From: an uncultured Parabacteroides sp.
GTDB lineage: Bacteria > Bacteroidota > Bacteroidia > Bacteroidales > Tannerellaceae
Direction: 5' to 3'
DNA: 17,113 nucleotides
Assembly (NCBI GenBank): GCA_900552415.1
Contig: USAD01000018.1
Location: 1 to 17,113, forward strand
Shown: positions 8,316-14,958 of the stretch, piece after piece
How the letters are laid out: each line of letters opens with the position of its first letter
Numbering within the stretch: position 1 is the stretch's first letter
The notes under the pieces: generated by a model
Databases searched by the model: none
The model's input: only the letters and a program-made list of their open reading frames with translations
Told to the model about the DNA's origin: nothing
Position numbers and translations under genes: made by a program

Positions 8316-8590
8316 GACCGCCTCCTTTCCTTAAAGAAAAGATGATAAACCGCCCATGCGGCAATCAGGCTACCCAACGTGGCAGAAGCGGAGATTGCCA
8401 AAGCCTGTCCTCCCAACGAGGAGAGGTTGTTGATGATCTCCCGGTTCGAGCCGACAGTGATTCCCAAAAGGAACAACAACAGGAAAATGGTATAGGAGAT
8501 CGGTTTCCCGATCTTCTGGAGCAGCTCGACACGCCGCAACAGGTACCCTACGGCAATTCCCCCAAACATGATACTGATAACAACAAACAT
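8312..8590 (-). CDS. lysO: LysO-type lysine exporter, N-terminal subunit
   Basis: This 92-residue membrane protein corresponds to the N-terminal third of LysO. It contains FGGIAVGYLLRR near residue 10 and the helix FLLLFLLGITVGSNREIINNL (about 36-56), which parallels the one-piece protein's YLILFFMGISLAF. Three hydrophobic segments are seen, followed by a basic tail HLFFKERRRS. GAGAGGGA lies just before the ATG at 8590. The next gene starts on its stop codon (ATGA). The tidy overlap and the intact signatures on both sides argue for a true split gene, not a recent frameshift. The cell role would be lysine export; no lysine riboswitch was noticed in the short 5' region. Confidence 0.85.
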   Translation of the reverse strand: MFVVISIMFGGIAVGYLLRRVELLQKIGKPISYTIFLLLFLLGITVGSNREIINNLSSLGGQALAISASATLGSLIAAWAVYHLFFKERRRS

Positions 8591-8611
8591 ACGTCCCTCT
8601 CAATTTTGCCG

Positions 8612-8619
8612 CGAATATA
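8612..8619 (-). promoter_or_regulatory. Putative -7 promoter box of the lysO pair
   Basis: The minus strand reads TATATTCG followed by CGGC, 21 bp before the lysO start, matching TAnnTTCG. It faces away from the GH92 promoter box 33 bp further right, so the two genes share a short divergent control region. Confidence 0.5.
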
Positions 8620-8652
8620 TCACGAAACAGCCAATGAAACAATCTTTTTTGT

Positions 8653-8660
8653 TATCTTCG
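8653..8660 (+). promoter_or_regulatory. Putative -7 promoter box of the GH92 gene
   Basis: TATCTTCG followed by CGGG fits the Bacteroidota -7 element and lies 45 bp before the GH92 ATG. A run of T stands in the -20 region, but no clear -33 TTTG was seen. Confidence 0.5.
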
Positions 8661-8705
8661 CGGGAAACGTGAAACAGCATAGTATAAACTAAATCAAATA
8701 ATCTA

Positions 8706-10976
8706 GTGAAACAAAAACTCCTTTCTCTCCTTTCCGTTATTACGATTTCCGGATTGGTCGCGGGATGCGCGTCATCCCCCTCTTCCTCCACGCAGGAGAA
8801 AGATCTGAATCAGTATGTCGACCCTATGATCGGCACCGGTTTCCATGGGCACACCTTCCCCGGCCCCACAAGGCCGTACGCGATGGTGCAGCTCAGCCCC
8901 GACACGCACATCATGGGCTGGGACGCCAGCAGCGGTTATCATTACGATGACAACCAGATTTACGCTTTCAGCCACACCCACCTCTCGGGGACCGGCATTG
9001 GCGACCTGGGTGATATCGGATTGCTGCCCTTCTCTGGAGCGGATTCCATCAAGCCAATCGCCACGTTCAAAAAAGAGACCGAGCACGCCGAGCCGGGCTA
9101 CTATTCCGTACGCCTCGACAATTTCGGGGTGAACGTGGAGCTCACCTCCACCGATCGTGTTGGTTTCCATAAATATACTTACGACAATCCGAAAGAGCGC
9201 CTCGTCATGCTCGACCTGGGTCACGTCCTCCAGCCCAACTGGGGTCACAAAGTGACAGGCAACGAGTATCTCTTCGTCAACGACTCGACTGTCGAGGGTA
9301 CTTTCAAGACGCAAGGCTGGGCGCATTTCCACAAGATCGCCTACCGGATCGTCTTCTCCGAGCCGATCGAGACGGTTTACCAATACATCGACGGCGTGAA
9401 ACGGGCTGACTCGCTCTTCCTCCGTCTCAATACGGACAAGGACCTGAAACTGCATTATAAGTTTAAGGAGAGTTCCGAGCCGCTTTACGTAAAAGTCGCC
9501 CTCTCGCCCGTTGATCCAGATGGCGCCGCCAAGAACATGGAGGCAGAATTGCCGGGATGGGATTTCGAGGCGACCCGTGAGGCATCGGCCAGCGTCTGGA
9601 AAAAGGCGCTCAACCTGATCCAGGTGGAGAGCAAGGACCCGACCGTCATGAAGAACTTCTACACGGCGTTGTATCATACGATGATCGCCCCGTTCGCTTA
9701 TCAGGACGTGGATGGCCGTTACCTGGGCATGGACCGTACCGTACGCCGTGCCGAGGCGGGCTACACCAACTACACGGCCTTTTCGCTCTGGGACACCTTC
9801 CGGGCGTTGCACCCGCTGATGACGATCATCCGGCCAGACCTGGCCACCGACTGGGGCAAGGTGCTCGTGCATGCCTATGAGGAGGGCACCATCCTGCCGA
9901 AATGGCCGTTGGCTTCCAACTATACCGGCTGTATGGTCGGCTATCCGGCGGTCTCGGTAATGGCGGACCTGATCGCGAAAGGGCTGGCTGAGGGCGACAT
10001 GAAGACATGGGCTGAGGCAGCCGCACGCTCTTCGGTCTACCGTGCCGACCTGGCGGAGAAGTTCAAGGGCACGCGCGAGCTCGACTTGATTACCCGCCAC
10101 CTCTATTATAAGGATAAATATGGCTTCGTGCCGGCCGACTCCGTGCCGGAGTCGGTGTCGTGGGGCGTCGAGATGGCCTACTACGACTGGTGCGTCGCGC
10201 AGATCGCCCTGGCGGCCGGCGACCAGGCTTTGGCCGACGAATATACGACCAAGTCGAAATTCTACCAGCGTTATCTCGATCCCGAGACCAAGTTCATGCG
10301 CCCGATCATGAGCGACGGCAAGTTCCGCTCGCCCTTCAACCCCCGCTACTCGTCGCACATGAAGAGCGACTACACCGAGGGCAACGCCTTCCAGTGGAGT
10401 TTCTTCGTACCGCACGACATGGACAATTACATCGCCGCTATCGGTGGCAAACAGGAATTGGAAACCCGTCTGGACACCCTGTTCACCACCTCGTCGCAAG
10501 TGGATGGGGCCGAGGCTTCGGGCGACATCACCGGTTTGATCGGCCAATACGCCCACGGCAACGAGCCGAGCCATCACATGGCCTATCTGTATAACTGGAC
10601 CGACTCGCCCTGGAAGGCGCAAGAGCGGCTCGACTTCATCATGCGTGAGTTCTACACCAACGCGCCCGACGGCATCATCGGCAACGAGGATTGCGGCCAG
10701 ATGTCGGCGTGGTACGTGATGAGCGCCCTCGGCCTTTACCAGGTCTGCCCCGGCATCCCGACCTACACGCTCGGACGACCGATGGTCGACAAGGCAACTC
10801 TGAAAGTGGCCGGCGGAACATTCGAGGTGATCGTCCACGACAACAGCGCAGCCAACAAGTATGTCAAGGAGATCCGCCTGAATGGCAAACCCCTGACCCG
10901 CCCCTTCATCGACCATGCGGACATTGTCGGTGGCGGCAAGCTGGAATTCACGATGACCAACCAGCCGGCGAAATAA
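8706..10976 (+). CDS. GH92 family alpha-mannosidase lipoprotein
   Basis: The 756-residue product carries a lipoprotein signal (MKQKLLSLLSVITISGLVAGC, acylated Cys21) and then begins as GH92 enzymes do: YVDPMIGTGFHGHTFPGPTRPYAMVQLSPDT (residues 37-67). These enzymes are calcium-dependent exo-alpha-mannosidases that invert configuration and trim alpha-1,2-, 1,3- or 1,4-linked mannose from glycans. The C-terminal catalytic barrel shows EGNAFQWSFFVPHDM (Glu558, likely general acid), HGNEPSHH (617-624) and GNEDCGQMSAW (659-669, with the conserved acidic residues Glu661/Asp662). The length is normal for the family and no motif is missing. The gene stands alone: there is no SusC/SusD pair, sensor or other glycosidase beside it, so it is not in a visible polysaccharide utilisation locus. 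Linkage specificity cannot be read from sequence here. An 805-codon open frame on the opposite strand is a composition artefact. Confidence 0.95.
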   Translation: MKQKLLSLLSVITISGLVAGCASSPSSSTQEKDLNQYVDPMIGTGFHGHTFPGPTRPYAMVQLSPDTHIMGWDASSGYHYDDNQIYAFSHTHLSGTGIGDLGDIGLLPFSGADSIKPIATFKKETEHAEPGYYSVRLDNFGVNVELTSTDRVGFHKYTYDNPKERLVMLDLGHVLQPNWGHKVTGNEYLFVNDSTVEGTFKTQGWAHFHKIAYRIVFSEPIETVYQYIDGVKRADSLFLRLNTDKDLKLHYKFKESSEPLYVKVALSPVDPDGAAKNMEAELPGWDFEATREASASVWKKALNLIQVESKDPTVMKNFYTALYHTMIAPFAYQDVDGRYLGMDRTVRRAEAGYTNYTAFSLWDTFRALHPLMTIIRPDLATDWGKVLVHAYEEGTILPKWPLASNYTGCMVGYPAVSVMADLIAKGLAEGDMKTWAEAAARSSVYRADLAEKFKGTRELDLITRHLYYKDKYGFVPADSVPESVSWGVEMAYYDWCVAQIALAAGDQALADEYTTKSKFYQRYLDPETKFMRPIMSDGKFRSPFNPRYSSHMKSDYTEGNAFQWSFFVPHDMDNYIAAIGGKQELETRLDTLFTTSSQVDGAEASGDITGLIGQYAHGNEPSHHMAYLYNWTDSPWKAQERLDFIMREFYTNAPDGIIGNEDCGQMSAWYVMSALGLYQVCPGIPTYTLGRPMVDKATLKVAGGTFEVIVHDNSAANKYVKEIRLNGKPLTRPFIDHADIVGGGKLEFTMTNQPAK

Positions 10977-10995
10977 ACCACCGGCCTGATAACAG

Positions 10996-11040
10996 GACGA
11001 GGGGACATGCCCAACCGGGCGTGCCCCCTCGTCTTCGTTT
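10996..11040 (+). terminator. Strong hairpin terminator after the GH92 gene
   Basis: A 17-bp stem (arm GACGAGGGGACATGCCC, loop AACC, second arm 11017-11033) with one mismatch and one G-U pair is followed by TTCGTTTT. It sits 20 bp after the GH92 stop and 10 bp before the stop of the convergent DUF6261-like gene, so it may serve both, although the T run is only on the plus side. Confidence 0.75.
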
Positions 11041-11049
11041 TCCCACGGG

Positions 11050-11886
11050 CTATACGCCGCCGGGCGTGCCGCTATCGCCGCCCGGTTCGGTCGGGTCGGT
11101 TGGCTCCGTCGTGCCGGGATCCTCCGGGTCGGTCGTGCCGGGGTCGGGATCCAGATCAGGCTTCGTCGCCCCATTGTCGCGCGCCGCAATATTCGCGTAA
11201 TAATCAGCCGTCGCCGTCGCCTCGATGATGAAATTATCGATTGCCTCCGACGGCTCGACGATCGCGTAAGCGTTCACGTGGGCGACCACCTGCTGATATA
11301 GGTTATCGACCACCTTCCTCTGGTCGCTCGCCGTCAATCCGCCATGTGCCTTCAGCAGATCCGCGTCCTCCAGGTTACGCGCCCGGATGGCCGCCTCCAG
11401 CCGGTCGTTCTCGATCCTCAGTTGCTCGAAAACCGGCTTGAACCCAAGAGCCTCGACCGCGGCGACCACCTCCTCGCCCGTCGCCACGGCTGTCAGCAAA
11501 CCGTTTGTCTCGGTCACCTGCCGCGATTGCTCGTGGCGATGGATCCCGTCGTAAGTCCCGACAATCGGCTTCAACGCCTCCGCGTGTTTCAGCGTCTCGC
11601 TTCCGACGGGAGCGACCATGAACGCCTTTTGCGCCTCAAAAAAGACACGCAGCCAAAGGTCGCACCGCTCGTTGGCGTCGGTAACAGTCGTGGTATAAGC
11701 CGACCCCGCGACCTGCTTGATCAACGCCTGCTCCAACTCCACCGCCTCCTGGTAGGAAGCGAAAAGAGTCTCGATATGCAACGCCTCCGGAGTCGCTTTC
11801 ACGATTTCGTCCACGATCTCCCGATGATAAGCGTTGTGCGAGCCAACCGGCAGTTTACTACCCAAATAAGCTACCCATGTTGCCAT
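11050..11886 (-). CDS. DUF6261-like protein of unknown function with Pro/Asp/Thr-rich tail
   Basis: This is a 278-residue protein that I can only place by style with the DUF6261 proteins of Bacteroidales. Residues 1-240 are helical and charged (for example YHREIVDEIVKATPEALHIETLFASYQEAVELEQALIKQ), with no signal peptide or membrane helix, so it should be cytosolic or exported by an unusual route. Residues 242-278 are a low-complexity tail with a near-repeat (DPGTTDPE, DPGTTEPTDPTEP) and Gly/Pro at the end, like a surface-protein linker. The underlying DNA repeats GTCGTGCCGGG. The start at 11886 is fixed by a strong Shine-Dalgarno. It is convergent with GH92, and the 41-bp tandem repeats lie on its upstream side. 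A weak -7-like TACATTAC is at 11934-11941 (minus). Function is not inferred. Confidence 0.8.
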   Translation of the reverse strand: MATWVAYLGSKLPVGSHNAYHREIVDEIVKATPEALHIETLFASYQEAVELEQALIKQVAGSAYTTTVTDANERCDLWLRVFFEAQKAFMVAPVGSETLKHAEALKPIVGTYDGIHRHEQSRQVTETNGLLTAVATGEEVVAAVEALGFKPVFEQLRIENDRLEAAIRARNLEDADLLKAHGGLTASDQRKVVDNLYQQVVAHVNAYAIVEPSEAIDNFIIEATATADYYANIAARDNGATKPDLDPDPGTTDPEDPGTTEPTDPTEPGGDSGTPGGV

Positions 11887-11889
11887 AAA

Positions 11890-11897
11890 ACCTCCTT
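11890..11897 (-). promoter_or_regulatory. Unusually strong Shine-Dalgarno of the DUF6261-like gene
   Basis: The minus strand reads AAGGAGGT ending 3 nt before the ATG at 11886, preceded by A-rich sequence. Bacteroidota genes seldom rely on such a sequence, and other genes in this window lack one this complete. It settles the start codon. Confidence 0.7.
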
Positions 11898-11983
11898 TTT
11901 TTAAAAATGAATGAATTATTTTAGATTATTGGCGTAATGTACGACTATTTCTTAATAAATCAAGGTTTTCCGCATAAAAATGA

Positions 11984-12198
11984 ACCATTTTTCCCGGTCG
12001 GACGCGTCATGCGCCGACACACGGCCCGCTTTATCAGGTCGGACACGCCACGCGCCGACGCACAGCCCATTTTATCAGGTCGAAAACACCACGCGCCGAC
12101 GCACAGCCCATTTTACCAGGTCGAAAACGCCACGCGCCGACGCGCTGCCCATTTTACCAGGTCGGAAGCGTCACGCACCGACGCGTAGCCCGTTTTAC
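11984..12198. repeat. Five 41-bp tandem repeats in a 516-bp gene-free region
   Basis: Full units start at 11994, 12035, 12076, 12117 and 12158, each exactly 41 bp, and about 10 bp of a preceding unit end is seen at 11984-11993. The units share CAGGTCG at the start, CACGCGCCGAC in the middle and GCCCATTTTAC at the end. Units 1, 2 and 5 contain the inverted pair GTCGG/CCGAC; in units 3 and 4 it shortens to GTCG/CGAC. Unit 1 also has CGC/GCG inside. Because 41 is not a multiple of three, the reading frame shifts at each unit, so a coding role is unlikely. The array lies between the divergent DUF6261-like and nadA genes. Outside it, 11898-11983 and 12199-12275 show only AT-rich sequence and weak promoter matches. 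Confidence 0.9.
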
Positions 12199-12275
12199 CT
12201 CATCCGACCAACGAACCATGAATGTAAACTAAAAAATTTCTCCTCCCAATCCCACCGAATATGAAAGGAATATCT

Positions 12276-12283
12276 TAACTTCG
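12276..12283 (+). promoter_or_regulatory. Putative -7 promoter box of nadA
   Basis: TAACTTCG followed by CG fits TAnnTTCG and would start transcription near 12290, giving a leader of about 110 nt before the nadA ATG. No clear -33 TTTG is seen. The operator-like sites at 12295-12366 would lie inside this leader. Confidence 0.45.
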
Positions 12284-12294
12284 CGAACGTTGAT

Positions 12295-12366
12295 AACCGG
12301 TTGATAAACCTGTTCACGTAGGGACAAGGAGCCCAAAACGGGCGATAAACCTGTTCATAACCGGTT
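12295..12366. promoter_or_regulatory. Mirrored AACCGGTT/AACCTGTT operator-like sites in the nadA leader
   Basis: Four related octamers occur in the order AACCGGTT (12295), AACCTGTT (12307), AACCTGTT (12348), AACCGGTT (12359), with the outer two fully palindromic. The inner two lie in a perfect 14-bp direct repeat GATAAACCTGTTCA at 12303 and 12344, 41 bp apart. A small hairpin GCCC-AAAAC-GGGC sits between the pairs at 12331-12343. The arrangement suggests paired binding sites for a repressor acting just after the transcription start. AACCGGTT cores with central CG are common in LacI-family operators, but no regulator gene is in the window, so the binder is unknown. Confidence 0.5.
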
Positions 12367-12402
12367 CAAACAACCATTAGCGATCAAAAATAATAAAGAA
12401 AT

Positions 12403-13386
12403 ATGGGGACTAATTCGATAGGTTATATGGACGCGCCGATTCCCGCCGGGATCGACCTCAAGGCGGAAATCGACCGGCTGAGGAAAGAGAAGAACGCCGT
12501 CATCCTGGCGCACTACTACCAGACGGGCGAGATCCAGGACATCGCCGACTTCGTGGGCGACAGCCTCGCCCTGGCGCAATGGGCGGCGAAGACGGAGGCC
12601 AGCGTCCTCGTCATGTGCGGCGTGCATTTCATGGGCGAGACGGCCAAGATCCTCTGCCCGGAGAAGAAGGTGCTGGTGCCCGACCTGAACGCGGGCTGCT
12701 CGCTGGCGGACAGCTGCCCGGCGGTGGCGTTCGAGCAATTCGTCAAGGCACACCCGGGCCACACGGTCATCTCGTACGTCAACACGACGGCCGCGGTCAA
12801 GGCGGTGACCGACATCGTGGTCACCTCGACCAACGCGCGGCAGATCGTCGAGAGCCTGCCGAAAGAGGAGAAGATCATCTTCGGCCCCGACCGCAACCTG
12901 GGCCATTACATCAACAGCATCACGGGCCGCGAGATGGTGCTGTGGGACGGCGCCTGCCACGTGCACGAGCAATTCTCGCCCGCGAAGATCCTGGAGCTGA
13001 AACAACAATACCCCGACGCCGCCGTGATCACCCATCCGGAGTGCAAGGGCCCGGTGGTGAAGGTGTCCGATTTCGTCGGCTCGACCGCCGCGTTGCTGAA
13101 ATACACCATCCAGTCGGACAAGACGCGTTTCATCGTCGCCACCGAGAGCGGCGTGATCCACGAGATGCGCAAGCGCAGCCCGGAGAAAGAGTTCATCCCC
13201 GCCCCGCCCGAGGACGGCACCTGCGCTTGCAACGAGTGCAACTACATGCGGATGAACACGATGGAGAAATTGTATAATTGCTTGAAATACGAGATGCCGG
13301 AGATCTACGTGGACGAGACGGTGCGGCAGAAAGCCATCCGCCCGATCCGGCGCATGCTGGAAATATCCGAGAAGTTAGGTTTATAA
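12403..13386 (+). CDS. nadA: Quinolinate synthase
   Basis: The 327-residue cytosolic enzyme condenses iminoaspartate with dihydroxyacetone phosphate to make quinolinate, the first ring of de novo NAD synthesis, and needs a [4Fe-4S] cluster. Family motifs are clear: VILAHYYQTGEIQDIADFVGDSLALA (33-58), the cluster ligand regions NAGCSLADSC (Cys99), DGACHVHEQF (Cys185) and CACNECNYMRMNT (Cys279, the last of a Cys274-x-Cys276-x-x-Cys279 group), as well as HPEC (211-214) and YVNTTAAVKA (125-134). The length is typical. The first codons before IPAGIDLKAEI are a short leader; the ATG at 12403 is preceded by an A-rich stretch, not a Shine-Dalgarno. nadB and nadC are not beside it. The gene is strikingly rich in G/C at third codon positions and converges on a Sir2 gene. 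Confidence 0.97.
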   Translation: MGTNSIGYMDAPIPAGIDLKAEIDRLRKEKNAVILAHYYQTGEIQDIADFVGDSLALAQWAAKTEASVLVMCGVHFMGETAKILCPEKKVLVPDLNAGCSLADSCPAVAFEQFVKAHPGHTVISYVNTTAAVKAVTDIVVTSTNARQIVESLPKEEKIIFGPDRNLGHYINSITGREMVLWDGACHVHEQFSPAKILELKQQYPDAAVITHPECKGPVVKVSDFVGSTAALLKYTIQSDKTRFIVATESGVIHEMRKRSPEKEFIPAPPEDGTCACNECNYMRMNTMEKLYNCLKYEMPEIYVDETVRQKAIRPIRRMLEISEKLGL

Positions 13387-13423
13387 CTTTTTGTCGTAAT
13401 ATAAAAATAGAAGGTGAATGTTT

Positions 13424-13470
13424 GTCGTCCCCGCCCGACCGGATAACCGGAACGGTGGGGACGACTGTTT
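13424..13470 (+). terminator. Hairpin terminator between nadA and the Sir2 gene
   Basis: Outer arms GTCGTCCCC (13424-13432) and GGGGACGAC (13457-13465) pair perfectly. Inside them a CCG/CGG pair and CCGG-ATAA-CCGG form a further stem, so almost the whole element folds. TGTTTTT follows at 13466-13472 on the plus strand, running into the Sir2 stop codon. It should end nadA transcription and may also block read-through from the convergent gene. Confidence 0.8.
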
Positions 13471-14166
13471 TTAGCGGAGGGCCTGAAGCTTCTCCGTGAG
13501 GCGTCGCACGCCCTCGGACGCGCCACATTGGATATGCTCGATGTCGTCGCGCCAGGTCCGTACCTCTTTCGGGTCGATCAGGAAGATCGGCTGGCCCCGG
13601 CGCACGTAGTTGAGCAAGCCGGCGGCGGGATAGACGTTGAGCGAGGTGCCGATGATGACGAAGATGTCGCAATCCTCGACCCAGCGGATGGCGGGCTCGA
13701 TCATGGGCACCGCCTCGCCGAACCAGACGATGAAGGGGCGCAGCTGCTCGCCATGCGGATCCTTGTCGCCCAGGTTGATGACGGGGTTCTCGGGCGGGAG
13801 GTCGTAGGTCGTCTGCTGGTCGCGCATGGTGCAGGCCTTCATGATCTCGCCGTGGAGGTGGATCACTTGGTGGCTGCCCGCCCGCTCGTGCAGGTTGTCG
13901 ATGTTCTGCGTGACGATCCGCACGTCGAAGTCCTTCTCCAGGGCCGCGAGACCGTAATGGCCCTCATTCGGCTTGGTGGCGAGGACCTCTTTCCGGCGTT
14001 GGTTATAAAAATCGAGGACGAGGCCCGGATTGGCCCGGAATCCCTCGGGCGTGGCGACATCCTCCACCCGATAATGCTCCCAAAGACCGTCAGAGTCCCT
14101 GAAGGTCGAGATACCGCTTTCGGCGCTCATCCCGGCGCCGGTCAGCACGACAAGTTTCTTTTTCAT
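13471..14166 (-). CDS. cobB: Sir2-family NAD-dependent protein deacylase lacking the zinc cysteines
   Basis: The 231-residue protein removes acyl groups from lysine while splitting NAD to nicotinamide. NAD-fold motifs are complete: GAGMSAESGISTFR (10-23), TQNIDNLHERAG (86-97), catalytic His105 in HLHGE, LRPFIVWFGEAVP and GTSLNVYPAAGL. Tyr54 and Arg57 in FYNQRRKEV match the Tyr-x-x-Arg pair that lets SIRT5 and CobB accept succinyl and malonyl groups. The segment after HGE has only Cys112 in place of the usual four zinc-binding cysteines, so the zinc module is reduced, as in other Bacteroidales relatives. The start at 14166 gives MKKKLVVLTGAG, where the fold begins. It is a single gene on its own promoter, convergent with nadA. 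The cobB name is by family resemblance. Confidence 0.93.
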   Translation of the reverse strand: MKKKLVVLTGAGMSAESGISTFRDSDGLWEHYRVEDVATPEGFRANPGLVLDFYNQRRKEVLATKPNEGHYGLAALEKDFDVRIVTQNIDNLHERAGSHQVIHLHGEIMKACTMRDQQTTYDLPPENPVINLGDKDPHGEQLRPFIVWFGEAVPMIEPAIRWVEDCDIFVIIGTSLNVYPAAGLLNYVRRGQPIFLIDPKEVRTWRDDIEHIQCGASEGVRRLTEKLQALR

Positions 14167-14199
14167 GAGCTGTTCGAATTAGCAATTAATATTGTCAAG

Positions 14200-14207
14200 C
14201 AAAGCTA
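14200..14207 (-). promoter_or_regulatory. Putative -7 promoter box of the Sir2 gene
   Basis: The minus strand reads TAGCTTTG, a full match to TAnnTTTG, 33 bp before the ATG. A second TTTG further upstream is only 14 bp away, shorter than the usual -33 distance. Confidence 0.5.
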
Positions 14208-14301
14208 CGATATTACGGACGCAAAAGCAACGCCGGGCGCCCAAATGGTTAATAAAAAATATATTTAGCCCCTAAAGCGCTGTTCGTGTGATTAAAAACA
14301 T

Positions 14302-14309
14302 TACATTTG
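14302..14309 (+). promoter_or_regulatory. Putative -7 promoter box of the FKBP gene pair
   Basis: TACATTTG followed by CCCC matches TAnnTTTG and lies 37 bp before the first FKBP ATG. It is divergent from the Sir2 promoter about 95 bp to the left. No -33 TTTG was seen at the expected place. Confidence 0.55.
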
Positions 14310-14346
14310 CCCCTCATTTATAATCAAAGCAGAAAAAAAGAACAAG

Positions 14347-14934
14347 ATGGATAAAGTAAGTTACGCACTTGGCCTGAGCATCGGCAACAATTTTGAGAAC
14401 TCGGGCATCAAGGACCTCCAGGTGGAGGATTTCGTCAAGGGCCTGACCGATGTCCTGTCGGGCAACCAACCAGCCATCACCTACGACGAGGCAAAAGAGG
14501 TAATCAACGACTATTTCATGAAACTCCAGAAGGAACGGCTCGAGATCAACAAGAAAGCGGGCGAGGAATTCCTGAACATCAATCGCCACAAGGCCGGTGT
14601 CGTAGAGCTGCCCAGCGGCCTCCAATACGAGGTATTGAAAAACGGCACGGGCGCCAAGCCAACAGCCAATGACAAGGTAAAATGCCATTACCATGGCACA
14701 TTGATCAACGGCACAGTCTTCGACAGCTCCGTACAACGTGGAGAACCGGCCGTTTTCGGCGTATCGCAAGTGATCCCGGGTTGGGTAGAAGCATTGCAAC
14801 TGATGCCGGTCGGCTCAAAATGGCGTTTGTTCATCCCGTCAAACCTGGCCTATGGCGAGAATGGCGCCGGTAACCTGATCGAACCGAACAGCACGTTGAT
14901 CTTCGACGTGGAATTGTTGGATATCGTAAAATAA
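14347..14934 (+). CDS. FKBP-type peptidyl-prolyl isomerase, cytoplasmic
   Basis: This 195-residue protein has no signal peptide and should act in the cytosol as a folding helper that isomerises X-Pro bonds. Residues 1-85 form the helical FKBP N-terminal (FkpA/Mip-like dimerisation) domain, beginning VSYALGLSIGNNF. Residues 90-195 are the FKBP domain with Tyr115 (HYHGTL), Phe125-Asp126 (VFDSS), Val142-Ile143 and Trp146 (QVIPGW), and Tyr169 (LAYGENGAG), the positions that line the proline pocket. The next gene encodes a close paralogue 24 bp downstream, so the pair is probably co-transcribed from the promoter at 14302. Mip/FkpA-type proteins are usually exported, so a leaderless copy beside an exported one points to duplication with a change of compartment. 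Confidence 0.93.
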   Translation: MDKVSYALGLSIGNNFENSGIKDLQVEDFVKGLTDVLSGNQPAITYDEAKEVINDYFMKLQKERLEINKKAGEEFLNINRHKAGVVELPSGLQYEVLKNGTGAKPTANDKVKCHYHGTLINGTVFDSSVQRGEPAVFGVSQVIPGWVEALQLMPVGSKWRLFIPSNLAYGENGAGNLIEPNSTLIFDVELLDIVK

Positions 14935-14958
14935 GACTTTTAAAGTATATATAAAGAG

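Noticed and set aside
8312..8590. The two lysO genes as a frameshifted pseudogene
   Set aside because: The clean ATGA overlap, preserved motifs on both sides and total length equal to LysO fit a stable split gene better.
8706..10976. A polysaccharide utilisation locus around the GH92 gene
   Set aside because: No SusC/SusD pair, sensor regulator or other carbohydrate enzyme lies within the window.
8772..11189. An 805-codon open frame antisense to the GH92 gene
   Set aside because: Its translation is rich in Arg, His, Val and Asp with no recognisable motif, and it exactly shadows a clear GH92 gene. High GC in third positions on the plus strand removes stops from this frame.
11984..12198. The 41-bp repeats as a CRISPR array
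   Set aside because: Units are directly joined with no unique spacers, and no cas gene is present.
11937..12264. Two overlapping plus-strand frames of 83 and 94 codons across the 41-bp repeats
   Set aside because: The repeat length is not a multiple of three, so the peptide changes frame each unit. There is no ribosome site and the product is only Arg/His/Pro-rich repeat sequence.
13528..14268. A 246-codon plus-strand frame over the Sir2 gene
   Set aside because: The opposite strand encodes a full Sir2 protein with all NAD motifs; this frame has none and is a composition effect.
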